NCBI GenBank assembly: GCA_035295985.1
Contig: DATHBT010000257.1
Coordinates: 1 to 19,031 of the forward strand
From: JAIVGV01 sp035295985
Lineage (GTDB): Bacteria; Acidobacteriota; Blastocatellia; Pyrinomonadales; Pyrinomonadaceae
Reading direction: 5' to 3'
DNA: 19,031 nucleotides
Each line of letters starts with the position of its first letter. The first letter of the stretch is position 1. Below the pieces are notes generated by a model. That model was given only the letters and a program-made list of their open reading frames with translations. It made no database searches and was not told where the DNA came from. Shown here piece after piece: positions 7,570 through 13,718 of the stretch. The translations under genes and the position numbers were made by a program.

Positions 7570-7692
7570 TTTAGCTGTTAGCTATTAGCTGTCAGCTCTT
7601 TGAACGTCTAATCAGCCATAGGGTTCTGCTTCGGCTTGCGCGTCGGAACGGCCCGGAGAAGCTAAAAGCTAATGGCTAAAAGCTAACAGCTT
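7570..7692 (-). repeat. Heptad inverted repeat (TTAGCNN family), secY-rplO junction
   Basis: Arms at 7570-7597 and 7660-7692 have four heptamers each and a loop of about 62 bases. Unlike the other elements, the first arm lies some 90 bases after the upstream stop, because an extra structured segment intervenes. Confidence 0.9.
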
Positions 7693-7781
7693 TAAAGCAC
7701 TGAAGACGCCTGGCGGGTTTGTCGCCCGTCCGCAAGCGTCCTCAGCGCGTGCCTCGCGTGTGAGTTTTCAAACTCCGGTGA
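7693..7781 (-). promoter_or_regulatory. Structured spacer between rplO and secY
   Basis: These 89 bases carry two possible hairpins: GAGTTT/AAACTC with a 2-base loop at 7762-7775, and a GACGC/GCGTC stem closing over GGCG/CGCC. There is no heptad array and no U-tract. It may be an attenuator, a processing site or a leader adjusting SecY output; the sequence alone does not decide. Confidence 0.35.
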
Positions 7782-8279
7782 CTACTGCCGCGGCTCGACG
7801 GGCACGAGCGCGTCGGCCTTGTGGAACGAGGAGACGACGTTGACCGTGCCGCCCGCCGCCTCGATCTTCTCGCGCGCGCTCTTCGTGAAGCGGTGCGCCG
7901 AGACGGTCAGGGCCTTCGTCACCTCGCCCGTGCCGAGCACGACGATGTCGCGCTTGCCCTTGGCGACGACGTGGCGCTCGCGCATCAGTTCCGGCGTCAC
8001 CGACTCGTCGGCCTCGAAGCTGCGCTCCAGGGTGTCGAGCGTGATCTCAGTCCACTGCTTCTTGAAGATGTTCGTGAAGCCGCGCTTCGGGAGCCGCCGC
8101 TGCAAGGGCATCTGGCCGCCCTCGAAGCCGGTCTTGCCCGAGTAGCCGGAGCGGGACTTCTGGCCCTTGTTGCCGCGCCCGGCCGTCTTGCCCAGGCCCG
8201 ATCCGGGGCCGCGCCCCACCCGCTTCTTCTTGTGCGTCGAGCCTTCCGGCTTCCGCAGGTTGTTCAGACCGATTGCCAT
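7782..8279 (-). CDS. rplO: 50S ribosomal protein L15
   Basis: L15 is a late-assembling 50S protein with a long Gly/Arg/Lys-rich N-terminal extension that threads into rRNA. The 165 residues start MAIGLNNLRKPEGSTHKKKR and show VGRGPGSGLGKTAGRGNKGQ and KTGFEGGQMPLQRRLPKRGF. The C-terminal part (KIEAAGGTV) is family-typical. It uses the shared leader with GGAG 6 bases before the ATG. Its place between rpmD and secY is standard. Confidence 0.97.
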   Translation of the reverse strand: MAIGLNNLRKPEGSTHKKKRVGRGPGSGLGKTAGRGNKGQKSRSGYSGKTGFEGGQMPLQRRLPKRGFTNIFKKQWTEITLDTLERSFEADESVTPELMRERHVVAKGKRDIVVLGTGEVTKALTVSAHRFTKSAREKIEAAGGTVNVVSSFHKADALVPVEPRQ

Positions 8280-8280
8280 T

Positions 8281-8296
8281 GCTCACTCCGTTCGCA
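8281..8296 (-). promoter_or_regulatory. Shared Shine-Dalgarno leader cassette, rplO copy
   Basis: The minus strand reads TGCGAACGGAGTGAGC directly before A-ATG. The same 16 bases occur before rplR and rplD, and with one change before rplN. GGAG provides the ribosome site. It sits exactly between a repeat arm and the start codon. Confidence 0.75.
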
Positions 8297-8397
8297 GTTG
8301 TCCGTGGTCAGTTGTCCGTTGTCAGTTGCTCAACTCTAGTCTTGAGCGGCAGCCTCGTCGGCGCGAAACAACTGACAACGGACGACGGACAACTGAC
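8295..8397 (-). repeat. Heptad inverted repeat (GTTGTCM family), rplO-rpmD junction
   Basis: Arms at 8295-8328 (GTTGTCC, GTGGTCA and GTTGTCA units) and 8369-8397 enclose an inner 6-bp hairpin GCTCAA/TTGAGC. The first arm in the mRNA starts within the rpmD stop (TAG followed by TCAGTTG). Confidence 0.9.
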
Positions 8398-8606
8398 TAA
8401 TCCACTATCCGCAGCAGGTGCGGAACCTTCTTGACGAACCCGCGCATCGAAGGCGTGTCGGGCCGCTCGACGATCTGGTTGAGCTTCCGCAGGCCGAGGC
8501 TGCGGACGATCTGCTTGTGCGCCTTCGTCGCCGCGATGACGCTGCGGTAATACTGGATGCGGATCGTGCCGCCGCCGCTCTCCGTCGTGTTGCTCTGTTC
8601 CGCCAT
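8397..8606 (-). CDS. rpmD: 50S ribosomal protein L30
   Basis: L30 is a small 50S protein near the 5S rRNA region. The 69 residues contain IRIQYYRSVIAATKAHKQIV, RSLGLRKLNQIVERPDTPSM and RGFVKKVPHLLRIV. A 13-residue polar N-terminal extension (AEQSNTTESGGG) precedes the core. AGAGG stands 4 bases before the ATG. The TAG stop is the first triplet of the following repeat array. Confidence 0.96.
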   Translation of the reverse strand: MAEQSNTTESGGGTIRIQYYRSVIAATKAHKQIVRSLGLRKLNQIVERPDTPSMRGFVKKVPHLLRIVD

Positions 8607-8619
8607 AAAACCTCTTACT

Positions 8620-8686
8620 TGGTTTCAGGTTTGAGGTTTGAGGTTCAAAGACGCAAACCTTAGACCTCAAACCTGAGACCTTCAAC
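8620..8686 (-). repeat. Heptad inverted repeat (GAGGTTT family), rpmD-rpsE junction
   Basis: Arms at 8620-8648 (CAGGTTT and GAGGTTT units) and 8654-8686 have a loop of only about 5 bases. It abuts the rpsE stop. It is the only copy of this heptamer in the window. Confidence 0.9.
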
Positions 8687-9193
8687 CTAGAGTTCTTCGA
8701 CCTGCTTGCCGCGCAGGCGCGCGACCTCCATCGGGTCTTTCATGTTGAGCAGGCCGTTGAAGGTGGCGCGCACGACGTTGTGCGGGTTGGTCGAGCCGAG
8801 CACCTTCGTGCGCACGTCGTGGACGCCCGCCGCCTGCATCACGGCGCGAACGGCTCCGCCCGCGATGACGCCCGTGCCCGGCGACGCCGGCTTCATCAGC
8901 ACGCGGCCCGCACCGTACTCCCCGACGAACGGGTGCGGCAGCGTGTTCTCGATGAGCGGCACGCGGATCAGATTCTTCTTGGCCGCCTCGATGCCCTTCT
9001 TGATCGCGAGCGGCACTTCGCGCGCCTTGCCCGTGCCGAAGCCGACGTGGCCCGACTCGTCGCCCACGACCACCAGCGCCGCGAACGACAGGTTCTTGCC
9101 GCCCTTGACGACCTTCGTCACGCGGTTGATCGAGATGACCTGATCTTTGAGATCAAGCCCGCCCGCCGGAATCCTCTGTCTTGGTTGTCTCAT
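8687..9193 (-). CDS. rpsE: 30S ribosomal protein S5
   Basis: S5 lies at the mRNA entry side of the 30S subunit and affects decoding fidelity. In 168 residues the double-stranded RNA-binding-like N-terminal domain (KDQVISINRVTKVVKGGKNL, SFAALVVVGDESGHVGFGTG) and the C-terminal fold (KPASPGTGVIAGGAVRAVMQ, TKVLGSTNPHNVVRATFNGL) are complete. The ATG has only weak ribosome-site candidates (AGGA 14 bases away, AAAGAG next to it). It follows rplR by 15 bases, so coupling is plausible. Confidence 0.97.
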   Translation of the reverse strand: MRQPRQRIPAGGLDLKDQVISINRVTKVVKGGKNLSFAALVVVGDESGHVGFGTGKAREVPLAIKKGIEAAKKNLIRVPLIENTLPHPFVGEYGAGRVLMKPASPGTGVIAGGAVRAVMQAAGVHDVRTKVLGSTNPHNVVRATFNGLLNMKDPMEVARLRGKQVEEL

Positions 9194-9208
9194 AGCTCTT
9201 TAAAATTC

Positions 9209-9640
9209 CTACTCGGCCCCGCCCGCCGCCGCCTGCCCGCCGTCGCTTCCGGCGCTGGCCTCCTGCGTCGCCGCGGCCTCTTCCCTGTTCAGCCCGGCCT
9301 CGCGCGCCGCGTCCGTCAGGGCCTTCACGCGCCCGTGGTAGACGTAGCCGCCGCGGTCGAAGACGACGCTGCTGACGCCCGCGTTCAGCGCGCGCTCGGC
9401 GATGGCGCGGCCCACGCGCTGCGCGGCCTCGATGTTGCCGCCGGTCGCGCCGCGCAGGTCCTTCTCGGTCGTCGAAGCGGAGGCAATCGTGCGCCCGCGC
9501 TCGTCGTCGATGACCTGCGCGTAGATGTGGTTCAGGCTGCGGTAGATCGCCAGCCTCGGCCGCTCGGCCGTCCCCGCCACCTTCTTGCGGATGCGCCGGT
9601 GGACGGCCCGGCGAACCTCTGCCCTGTCCTTCTGTGCCAT
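9209..9640 (-). CDS. rplR: 50S ribosomal protein L18, Ala-rich tail
   Basis: L18 binds 5S rRNA in the central protuberance. The core covers about residues 8-116: ERPRLAIYRSLNHIYAQVID, SVVFDRGGYVYHGRVKALTD and AAREAGL. Residues 117-143 are an added Ala/Glu/Gly/Ser tail, making 143 residues against the usual 115-120. It uses the shared leader with GGAG 6 bases before the ATG. The position between rplF and rpsE is standard. Confidence 0.97.
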   Translation of the reverse strand: MAQKDRAEVRRAVHRRIRKKVAGTAERPRLAIYRSLNHIYAQVIDDERGRTIASASTTEKDLRGATGGNIEAAQRVGRAIAERALNAGVSSVVFDRGGYVYHGRVKALTDAAREAGLNREEAAATQEASAGSDGGQAAAGGAE

Positions 9641-9641
9641 T

Positions 9642-9657
9642 GCTCACTCCGTTCGCA
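9642..9657 (-). promoter_or_regulatory. Shared Shine-Dalgarno leader cassette, rplR copy
   Basis: This is an exact copy of TGCGAACGGAGTGAGC, one base before the rplR ATG. It directly joins the end of a TTAGCNN repeat arm. Confidence 0.75.
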
Positions 9658-9769
9658 GCTATTAGCTATTAGCTCTTGGCTTTTAGCAAAACCATGCTCA
9701 GCGGAACTTGAACCGTTCAGCTTAGGCCTCACTCAAAGCTAACAGCTAATAGCTAACAGCTAACAGCTA
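9657..9769 (-). repeat. Heptad inverted repeat (TTAGCNN family), rplR-rplF junction
   Basis: Arms lie at 9657-9687 and 9735-9769. The 47-base loop begins GCAAAACC and contains ACTTGAACCGTTCAGC, nearly the same as the loop of the rpsH-rpsN element. The rplF stop TAG is the first triplet of the mRNA-first arm (TAGCTG). Confidence 0.92.
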
Positions 9770-10327
9770 TTTGCCCGTCTTGCCGGGTCGCAGCTTGAGC
9801 TGCACGTCGGCGTAGCGGACGCCCTTGCCCTTGTAGGGGTCGGGCTTGCGCAGGTTGTGCATCTCGGCCGCCACCTGCCCGAGCTTCTGCTTGTCGATCC
9901 CCGACAGAGTCAGCGTCAACTGGTACTGCGGGATGGACGACTTGGTCGGGACGCGCTCCGAGCGCACGTCGATGCCCTCGGGCAGCGGGAACTCGATGGG
10001 GTGCGAGTAGCCGAGCGAGAAGACGATCTTCTTGCCCTGCACGTCGGCCTTGTAGCCTACGCCGACCACGTCCATCTGGCGCGAAAACCCTTCCGTCACG
10101 CCGACGATGGCGTTGTTCGCCAGCGCGCGCGCCAGCCCGTGCTGCGCGGCCAGGTCGTCCGAGGCGCGCTCGGCCTGCAACTGCCCGTCTTCCAGGCGGA
10201 ACTTGATGCCTTCGGGGACGGGCGTCCTGAGCGTGCCCTTCGGCCCCTTGACCTCAAGCTCACGCTCGCCGACCGTGACCGTCACGCCCTTCGGCACCGC
10301 GATGACTTTCTTTCCGATGCGAGACAT
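9767..10327 (-). CDS. rplF: 50S ribosomal protein L6
   Basis: L6 sits at the base of the L7/L12 stalk near the factor-binding site. In 186 residues both L6 domains are present: MSRIGKKVIAVPKGVTVTVG at the start, VVGVGYKADVQGKKIVFSLG in the middle and LRKPDPYKGKGVRYADVQLK at the end. The open frame continues upstream into repeat sequence, but the ATG at 10325-10327 has GAGG 5 bases before it and fits the family. The TAG stop belongs to the repeat arm. Confidence 0.97.
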   Translation of the reverse strand: MSRIGKKVIAVPKGVTVTVGERELEVKGPKGTLRTPVPEGIKFRLEDGQLQAERASDDLAAQHGLARALANNAIVGVTEGFSRQMDVVGVGYKADVQGKKIVFSLGYSHPIEFPLPEGIDVRSERVPTKSSIPQYQLTLTLSGIDKQKLGQVAAEMHNLRKPDPYKGKGVRYADVQLKLRPGKTGK

Positions 10328-10336
10328 AACAACCTC

Positions 10337-10396
10337 AGTGATGAGTGATGAGTGATGAGTGAAAGGCTTTTGACTCATCACTCATCACTCATCACT
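10337..10396 (-). repeat. Perfect 24-bp inverted heptad repeat (GTGATGA family), rplF-rpsH junction
   Basis: Arms at 10337-10360 and 10373-10396 are exact reverse complements of three and a half heptamers each, with a 12-base loop. The mRNA-first arm shares its first bases with the rpsH TAG stop. Every unit contains ATGA and TGA. Confidence 0.95.
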
Positions 10397-10787
10397 AGTA
10401 AATTGCTGCCAGCACCTCGCCGCCGACGTTCTCGCGGCGGGCGCGCTTGCCCGACATCAGGCCGCGCGAGGTGGAGACGATGTTGACGCCGTAGCCGCCC
10501 AGGACCTTCGGGATGTCGGTCGCGCCCATGTACACGCGCCGGCCGGGCTTGGAGACGCGCTCCAGGTGCGAGATGGACGACGTGCCGCGCGTGTCGTAGC
10601 GCAGGAAGATGCGGAGCGTGCGCTTCGGCCCCTCGCCCTTGACGACGAAGTTGTTGATGTAGCCCTCTTCCTTGAGGATGCGGGCGATCTCCAGTTTCAG
10701 CTTCGACGCCGGGATGTCCACCCGCGAGTGCTTCGCCGCGATGGCGTTGCGCATCCGCGTCAGCATGTCGGCAATAGGATCAGTCAT
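10395..10787 (-). CDS. rpsH: 30S ribosomal protein S8
   Basis: S8 is a primary 16S binder in the 30S body; in E. coli it represses the spc operon at the L5 start. The 130 residues have the family start MTDPIADMLTRMRNA, a central KRTLRIFLRYDTRG, and the end STSRGLMSGKRARRENVGGE followed by VLAAIY. GGAG stands 8 bases before the ATG. The stop codon overlaps the repeat arm. I see no evident S8 target at rplE, though I did not fold it. Confidence 0.97.
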   Translation of the reverse strand: MTDPIADMLTRMRNAIAAKHSRVDIPASKLKLEIARILKEEGYINNFVVKGEGPKRTLRIFLRYDTRGTSSISHLERVSKPGRRVYMGATDIPKVLGGYGVNIVSTSRGLMSGKRARRENVGGEVLAAIY

Positions 10788-10805
10788 TACTTCAACTCCA
10801 AAGGA

Positions 10806-10909
10806 AGCTATTAGCTTTTAGCCGTTAGCTGTTAGCAAAACCGCTCGACGCGACTTGAAACTTTCAGCCCCAGCTTCACGCACAGCTAAAAGCTAACAGC
10901 TAATAGCTA
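10806..10909 (-). repeat. Heptad inverted repeat (TTAGCNN family), rpsH-rpsN junction
   Basis: Arms lie at 10806-10836 and 10884-10909. The 47-base loop starts with GCAAAACC and holds ACTTGAAACTTTCAGC, 13 of 16 bases like the rplR-rplF loop. The mRNA-first arm lies 4 bases after the rpsN stop. Confidence 0.92.
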
Positions 10910-10913
10910 TTCT

Positions 10914-11099
10914 TCACCAACTCGACTTGATGACGCCCGGAATCTGCCCCTGCAAGGCCAGCTCGCGGAAGCAGATGCGGCACAGCTTGAACTTGCGCAG
11001 GTAGCCGCGCGGCCGGCCGCAGCGGTTGCAGCGCGTGTAGGCCCGCGACGAGAACTTCTGGTGCCGTTTCGATTTAGCGATCAGGGATTTCTTAGCCAT
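10914..11099 (-). CDS. rpsN: 30S ribosomal protein S14, short zinc-binding form
   Basis: This 61-residue S14 of the zinc (type Z) form lies in the 30S head. The zinc ligands are C24, C27, C40 and C43 in RCNRCGRP and LCRICFRE, and the C-terminus QGQIPGVIKSSW is typical. AGAGGA stands 4 bases before the ATG. It follows rplE by 7 bases, so the rplE stop lies in the rpsN ribosome site and the two are probably coupled. Confidence 0.98.
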   Translation of the reverse strand: MAKKSLIAKSKRHQKFSSRAYTRCNRCGRPRGYLRKFKLCRICFRELALQGQIPGVIKSSW

Positions 11100-11106
11100 G
11101 ATTCCT

Positions 11107-11652
11107 CTACTGTTGCCTGAACGGCATCCCCAGCGCCTTCAGCAGCGCGCGGGCGTGCTCGTCGTTGCGCGCGGTCGTCACGATAGAGATGTTCATGCCG
11201 CGCGTCTTGTCCACCTTGTTGAAGTCGATTTCGGGGAAGATGAGCTGGTCGCGGATGCCGAGCGTGTAGTTGCCGCGCCCGTCGAACGCCTTCGGGCTGA
11301 CGCCGCGGAAGTCGCGCACACGCGGCAGGGCGACCGACACCAGGCGGTCGAGGAACTCGTACATCCGGTCGCCGCGCAGCGTGACCATCGTGCCGATGGG
11401 CATCCCCTGCCGGAGCTTGAACTGCGCGATGGACTTCTTCGCCTTCGTCACGACCGGCTTCTGGCCGGCTATGGCGCGCAGCTCGTCGGCCGCCGTGTCG
11501 ATCACCTTGGCGTTCGCCACGGCCTCGCCCATGCCCATGTTGATGACGATCTTTTCGAGGCGCGGCACGGCCATCGCGTTCGTGATCTCGAACTCTTTGG
11601 CGAGCGCCGGCGCGATCTCTTTCGTGTAACGCTCTCTCAGTCTCGCTGCCAT
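11107..11652 (-). CDS. rplE: 50S ribosomal protein L5
   Basis: L5 binds 5S rRNA and contacts the P-site tRNA and S13. In 181 residues the family blocks are PRLEKIVINMGMGEA, GQKPVVTKAKKSIAQFKLRQ, RDFRGVSPKAFDGRGNYTLG and the end LLKALGMPF. AGGTG lies about 9 bases before the ATG. The 86-base gap to rplX (11653-11738) lacks a clear heptad pair but has a 14-base palindrome CGCGCCGCGGCGCG. Confidence 0.97.
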   Translation of the reverse strand: MAARLRERYTKEIAPALAKEFEITNAMAVPRLEKIVINMGMGEAVANAKVIDTAADELRAIAGQKPVVTKAKKSIAQFKLRQGMPIGTMVTLRGDRMYEFLDRLVSVALPRVRDFRGVSPKAFDGRGNYTLGIRDQLIFPEIDFNKVDKTRGMNISIVTTARNDEHARALLKALGMPFRQQ

Positions 11653-11738
11653 CTCTTCCCCACCTTCTCGCCTGGGTCTCGCCCACGCGCCGCGGCGCGC
11701 GACGTTTCCAGGCTCACGTTCTCAAAACCTCACAGCTC

Positions 11739-12086
11739 TTACTTCTTGCTCTCGATCACCTGGCCGCTGCGCGCCGCGATGCGGTTCTTCGAGCCGTCGT
11801 TGCCCACGTCGTAGCGCACGCGCGTCGGCTTGCCCGTGTCGGGATCGACCAGTTGAACGTTCGAGATGTTGATGAACGCCTCGCGGTCGATGATGCCGCC
11901 GCCGCGGTTGTTGCCGGGGTTCGCCTTCTGGTGCTTCTTCACCACCGCGATGCCCTCGACCTTAACCTTGCCCTCGCCCGGCTTCACTTCCAGCACGCGC
12001 CCGCGCTTGCCGTTGTCGCGCCCCGCGATGACGACCACCTGATCGCCCTTCCTGATCTTCGCGCGCTTAACACCCGTGTTAGCCAT
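11739..12086 (-). CDS. rplX: 50S ribosomal protein L24
   Basis: L24 is an early 50S assembly protein with a KOW motif. In 115 residues one sees KIRKGDQVVVIAGRDNGKRG (KOW, about 9-28) and GIAVVKKHQKANP, GGGIIDREAFINISNVQL. The ATG at 12084-12086 is chosen over a TTG two codons upstream because GGAGGTGA is placed 7 bases before it. The rplN stop lies between that site and the ATG, with only two bases between stop and start, so translation is coupled. Confidence 0.97.
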   Translation of the reverse strand: MANTGVKRAKIRKGDQVVVIAGRDNGKRGRVLEVKPGEGKVKVEGIAVVKKHQKANPGNNRGGGIIDREAFINISNVQLVDPDTGKPTRVRYDVGNDGSKNRIAARSGQVIESKK

Positions 12087-12088
12087 CT

Positions 12089-12460
12089 TCAAATCACCTC
12101 CGGCGCGAGCGAAACGATCTTCATGAAGTTCCTATCGCGCAGCTCGCGCGCGACGGGGCCGAAGACGCGCGTGCCGATGGGCGTGTCGTCCGGCTTGATC
12201 AGGACCACCGCGTTCTGGTCGAAGCGGATGTAGGTGCCGTCCTTGCGTCGTACTTCCTTGCGCGTGCGGACGATGACGGCGTTCTGCACCGTCCCCTTCT
12301 TGACCGCCCCGTCCGGCGTGGCCTCCTTGACCGTCACCTTGATGCGGTCGCCGAGGCCCGCCTTGCGGCCCGTCGAGCCGCCGATGCCCATGATCATTTC
12401 GACGCGCCGCGCGCCCGAGTTGTCAGCGACATCCAAGGATGTCTGCATCTGAATCGCCAT
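12089..12460 (-). CDS. rplN: 50S ribosomal protein L14
   Basis: L14 lies at the 50S interface and forms bridges to 16S rRNA. The 123 residues match the family throughout: MQTSLDVADNSGARRVEMIM, GDRIKVTVKEATP, IVRTRKEVRRKDGTYIRFDQ and RVFGPVARELRDRNFMKIVS. The start adds two residues to the usual MIQM. It uses a one-base variant of the shared leader with GGAG 6 bases before ATG. The rplX ribosome site lies in its last codons. Confidence 0.98.
   Translation of the reverse strand: MAIQMQTSLDVADNSGARRVEMIMGIGGSTGRKAGLGDRIKVTVKEATPDGAVKKGTVQNAVIVRTRKEVRRKDGTYIRFDQNAVVLIKPDDTPIGTRVFGPVARELRDRNFMKIVSLAPEVI
12094..12101 (-). promoter_or_regulatory. Near-perfect Shine-Dalgarno of rplX inside rplN
   Basis: GGAGGTGA, the full anti-Shine-Dalgarno complement, lies in the last codons of rplN, 7 bases before the rplX ATG. 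It is the strongest ribosome site in the window and decides the rplX start. Confidence 0.85.
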
Positions 12461-12461
12461 C

Positions 12462-12477
12462 GCTCACTCCGTTCGCG
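12462..12477 (-). promoter_or_regulatory. Shared Shine-Dalgarno leader cassette, rplN copy
   Basis: This copy differs from the other three at its first base in mRNA sense (C instead of T). GGAG lies 6 bases before the rplN ATG and the cassette again abuts a TTAGCNN arm. Confidence 0.7.
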
Positions 12478-12570
12478 GCTATTAGCTGTTAGCTGTTAGC
12501 TGTTAGCCAGAAAGAATAAAGACAAGGTCTTCTGTTTGGCTAACAGCTAACAGCTAACAGCTAATAGCTA
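12478..12570 (-). repeat. Perfect 32-bp inverted heptad repeat (TTAGCNN family), rplN-rpsQ junction
   Basis: The arms at 12478-12509 and 12537-12568 are exact reverse complements (four and a half heptamers). The 27-base loop has its own AAGAC/GTCTT hairpin. The mRNA-first arm begins with the rpsQ TAG stop. It is the longest perfect stem in the window. Confidence 0.95.
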
Positions 12571-12996
12571 TTTCGCTGCCTTCTGCACGATCTCGATGAC
12601 GCGCCAGCGCTTGCGGGCCGACAGGGGGCGCGTCTCGACGATGCGCACCTTGTCGCCGGTCGTGGCTTCGAGGTCGTTGTGCGCCATGAACTTGGAGGTT
12701 CGGCGCACGTAGCGGCGGTACTTCGGGTGCTTGACGAGGCGGTCAACCCTGACCACCACCGTCTTCTGCATCTTGTCCGACGCGACGACGCCGACCTTCT
12801 CGGCCCGACGGCCGCGCCGCTTCGCCTCGCTGCCCGTCGCGTCGCCCGCCTGCGCGTCAACGCCCGTGGACAACTCCTGCGCGAGCGTCTGTCCCGACTC
12901 GGTCGTCGCCTCGACGCGCGTCTCGTCCGTCGCGGCGGCGCTGCCGGCCTTCGCCTCCTGCTCCGTCCCGCCCTGCTCTAAATTCTCTTTCGACAT
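12568..12996 (-). CDS. rpsQ: 30S ribosomal protein S17 with N-terminal extension
   Basis: S17 is an OB-fold primary 16S rRNA binder. The core is about residues 58-142: EKVGVVASDKMQKTVVVRVD, KHPKYRRYVRRTSKFMAHND, then GDKVRIVETRPLSARKRWRV. Before it stand about 57 acidic low-complexity residues (Glu, Ala, Thr, Gly, Ser rich), so the protein is 142 long against about 85-90. The first ATG has GAGG 7 bases upstream; a later start would need an in-frame ATG or GTG near the core, which has no such site. The extension is thus probably translated. The stop is the TAG of the repeat arm. Confidence 0.95.
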   Translation of the reverse strand: MSKENLEQGGTEQEAKAGSAAATDETRVEATTESGQTLAQELSTGVDAQAGDATGSEAKRRGRRAEKVGVVASDKMQKTVVVRVDRLVKHPKYRRYVRRTSKFMAHNDLEATTGDKVRIVETRPLSARKRWRVIEIVQKAAK

Positions 12997-13006
12997 CTCA
13001 ATCCTC

Positions 13007-13056
13007 GTGAATCGTCAATCGTGGTCTGAATCTGTTGACTTACAACTGACGATTTA
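13007..13056 (-). repeat. Degenerate heptad inverted repeat (GTCAATC type), rpsQ-rpmC junction
   Basis: Arms at 13007-13026 and 13037-13056 share GTRAATCGTCA in opposite orientation and match at about 15 of 20 positions around a 10-base loop. It touches the rpmC stop. It is weaker than the other elements. Confidence 0.65.
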
Positions 13057-13269
13057 CTTTCCTGCCTCGATCTGGCGCTCGCGCATGAGGGTCTGGACGC
13101 GGGCCAGCGTCTTCTTCTCGCGGCGGGCGGCGTTGATGGCGTCCATCTCGCCGAGCGCGAGCTTGAAGTTCAGGCGGAACAGCGCCTCTTTGATGCGCGC
13201 CGCCTCCTCGCGCAGATCGTCGTCCGACAGATTCTGCAAACGCTCCAACTCTTCTCGCCTCTTTGCCAT
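13054..13269 (-). CDS. rpmC: 50S ribosomal protein L29
   Basis: L29 is a two-helix protein near the peptide exit, close to the signal recognition particle site. The 71 residues contain RREELERLQNLSDDDLREEA, RIKEALFRLNFKLALGEMDA and INAARREKKTLARVQTLMRE. The open frame continues far upstream through rplP in another frame, but only the ATG at 13267-13269 fits the family. It overlaps the rplP stop by one base (TAATG), and GGAGG lies in the end of rplP, so translation is coupled. Confidence 0.97.
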   Translation of the reverse strand: MAKRREELERLQNLSDDDLREEAARIKEALFRLNFKLALGEMDAINAARREKKTLARVQTLMRERQIEAGK

Positions 13270-13697
13270 TAGACTGCGCCCCCCTCCTGCTCGGCGCGCG
13301 TGACGAACTTGACCTTGATCGGGAGCTTCTGCGCCGCCAGCCGCATCGCCTCGCGCGCGATGTCCTCGGGCACGCCCTCGATCTCGTAGAGGATGCGGCC
13401 CGGCTTGACGACGGCGACCCAATATTCGGGCGCGCCCTTGCCCTTGCCCATGCGGGTCTCGGCCGGCTTCTTCGTGATCGGCTTGTCCGGGAACATCCTG
13501 ATCCAGATTTTGCCGCCGCGCTTGACGTGGCGCGTCATCGCGATACGCGCGGCCTCGATCTGCCGGTCGGTGATCCAAGCCGGCTCCAACGCTTTCAGGC
13601 CGTACTCACCGAAGCTGATCTCGGCGCCACGGGTCGCCTGGCCCGTCATCCGCCCCTTCATCTGCTTCCGGTGCTTGACCTTCTTCGGCATCAACAT
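13269..13697 (-). CDS. rplP: 50S ribosomal protein L16
   Basis: L16 sits near the A site and is needed for tRNA positioning. The 142 residues have MLMPKKVKHRKQMKGRMTGQ, FGEYGLKALEPAWITDRQIE, RHVKRGGKIWIRMFPDKPIT and GKGKGAPEYWVAVVKPGRIL. The length is normal, with a short acidic end. The leader resembles the shared cassette only loosely (CGGAGCGAAACGCT). It overlaps rpmC by one base. Confidence 0.98.
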   Translation of the reverse strand: MLMPKKVKHRKQMKGRMTGQATRGAEISFGEYGLKALEPAWITDRQIEAARIAMTRHVKRGGKIWIRMFPDKPITKKPAETRMGKGKGAPEYWVAVVKPGRILYEIEGVPEDIAREAMRLAAQKLPIKVKFVTRAEQEGGAV

Positions 13698-13718
13698 AGC
13701 GTTTCGCTCCGCTCAACC

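Noticed and set aside
10328..10381. Upstream in-frame start extending L6 by 18 residues
   Set aside because: The extra codons are read from the GTGATGA repeat and begin with GTG; the ATG with GAGG 5 bases before it matches the L6 family start.
12087..12092. TTG start two codons upstream for L24
   Set aside because: It overlaps the rplN stop and would lie only one base from the GGAGGTGA site; the ATG at 12084-12086 has ideal spacing.
13270..13578. A 174-codon version of L29 reaching into rplP
   Set aside because: The additional part is rplP read in another frame; L29 homology starts at the ATG of 13267-13269.
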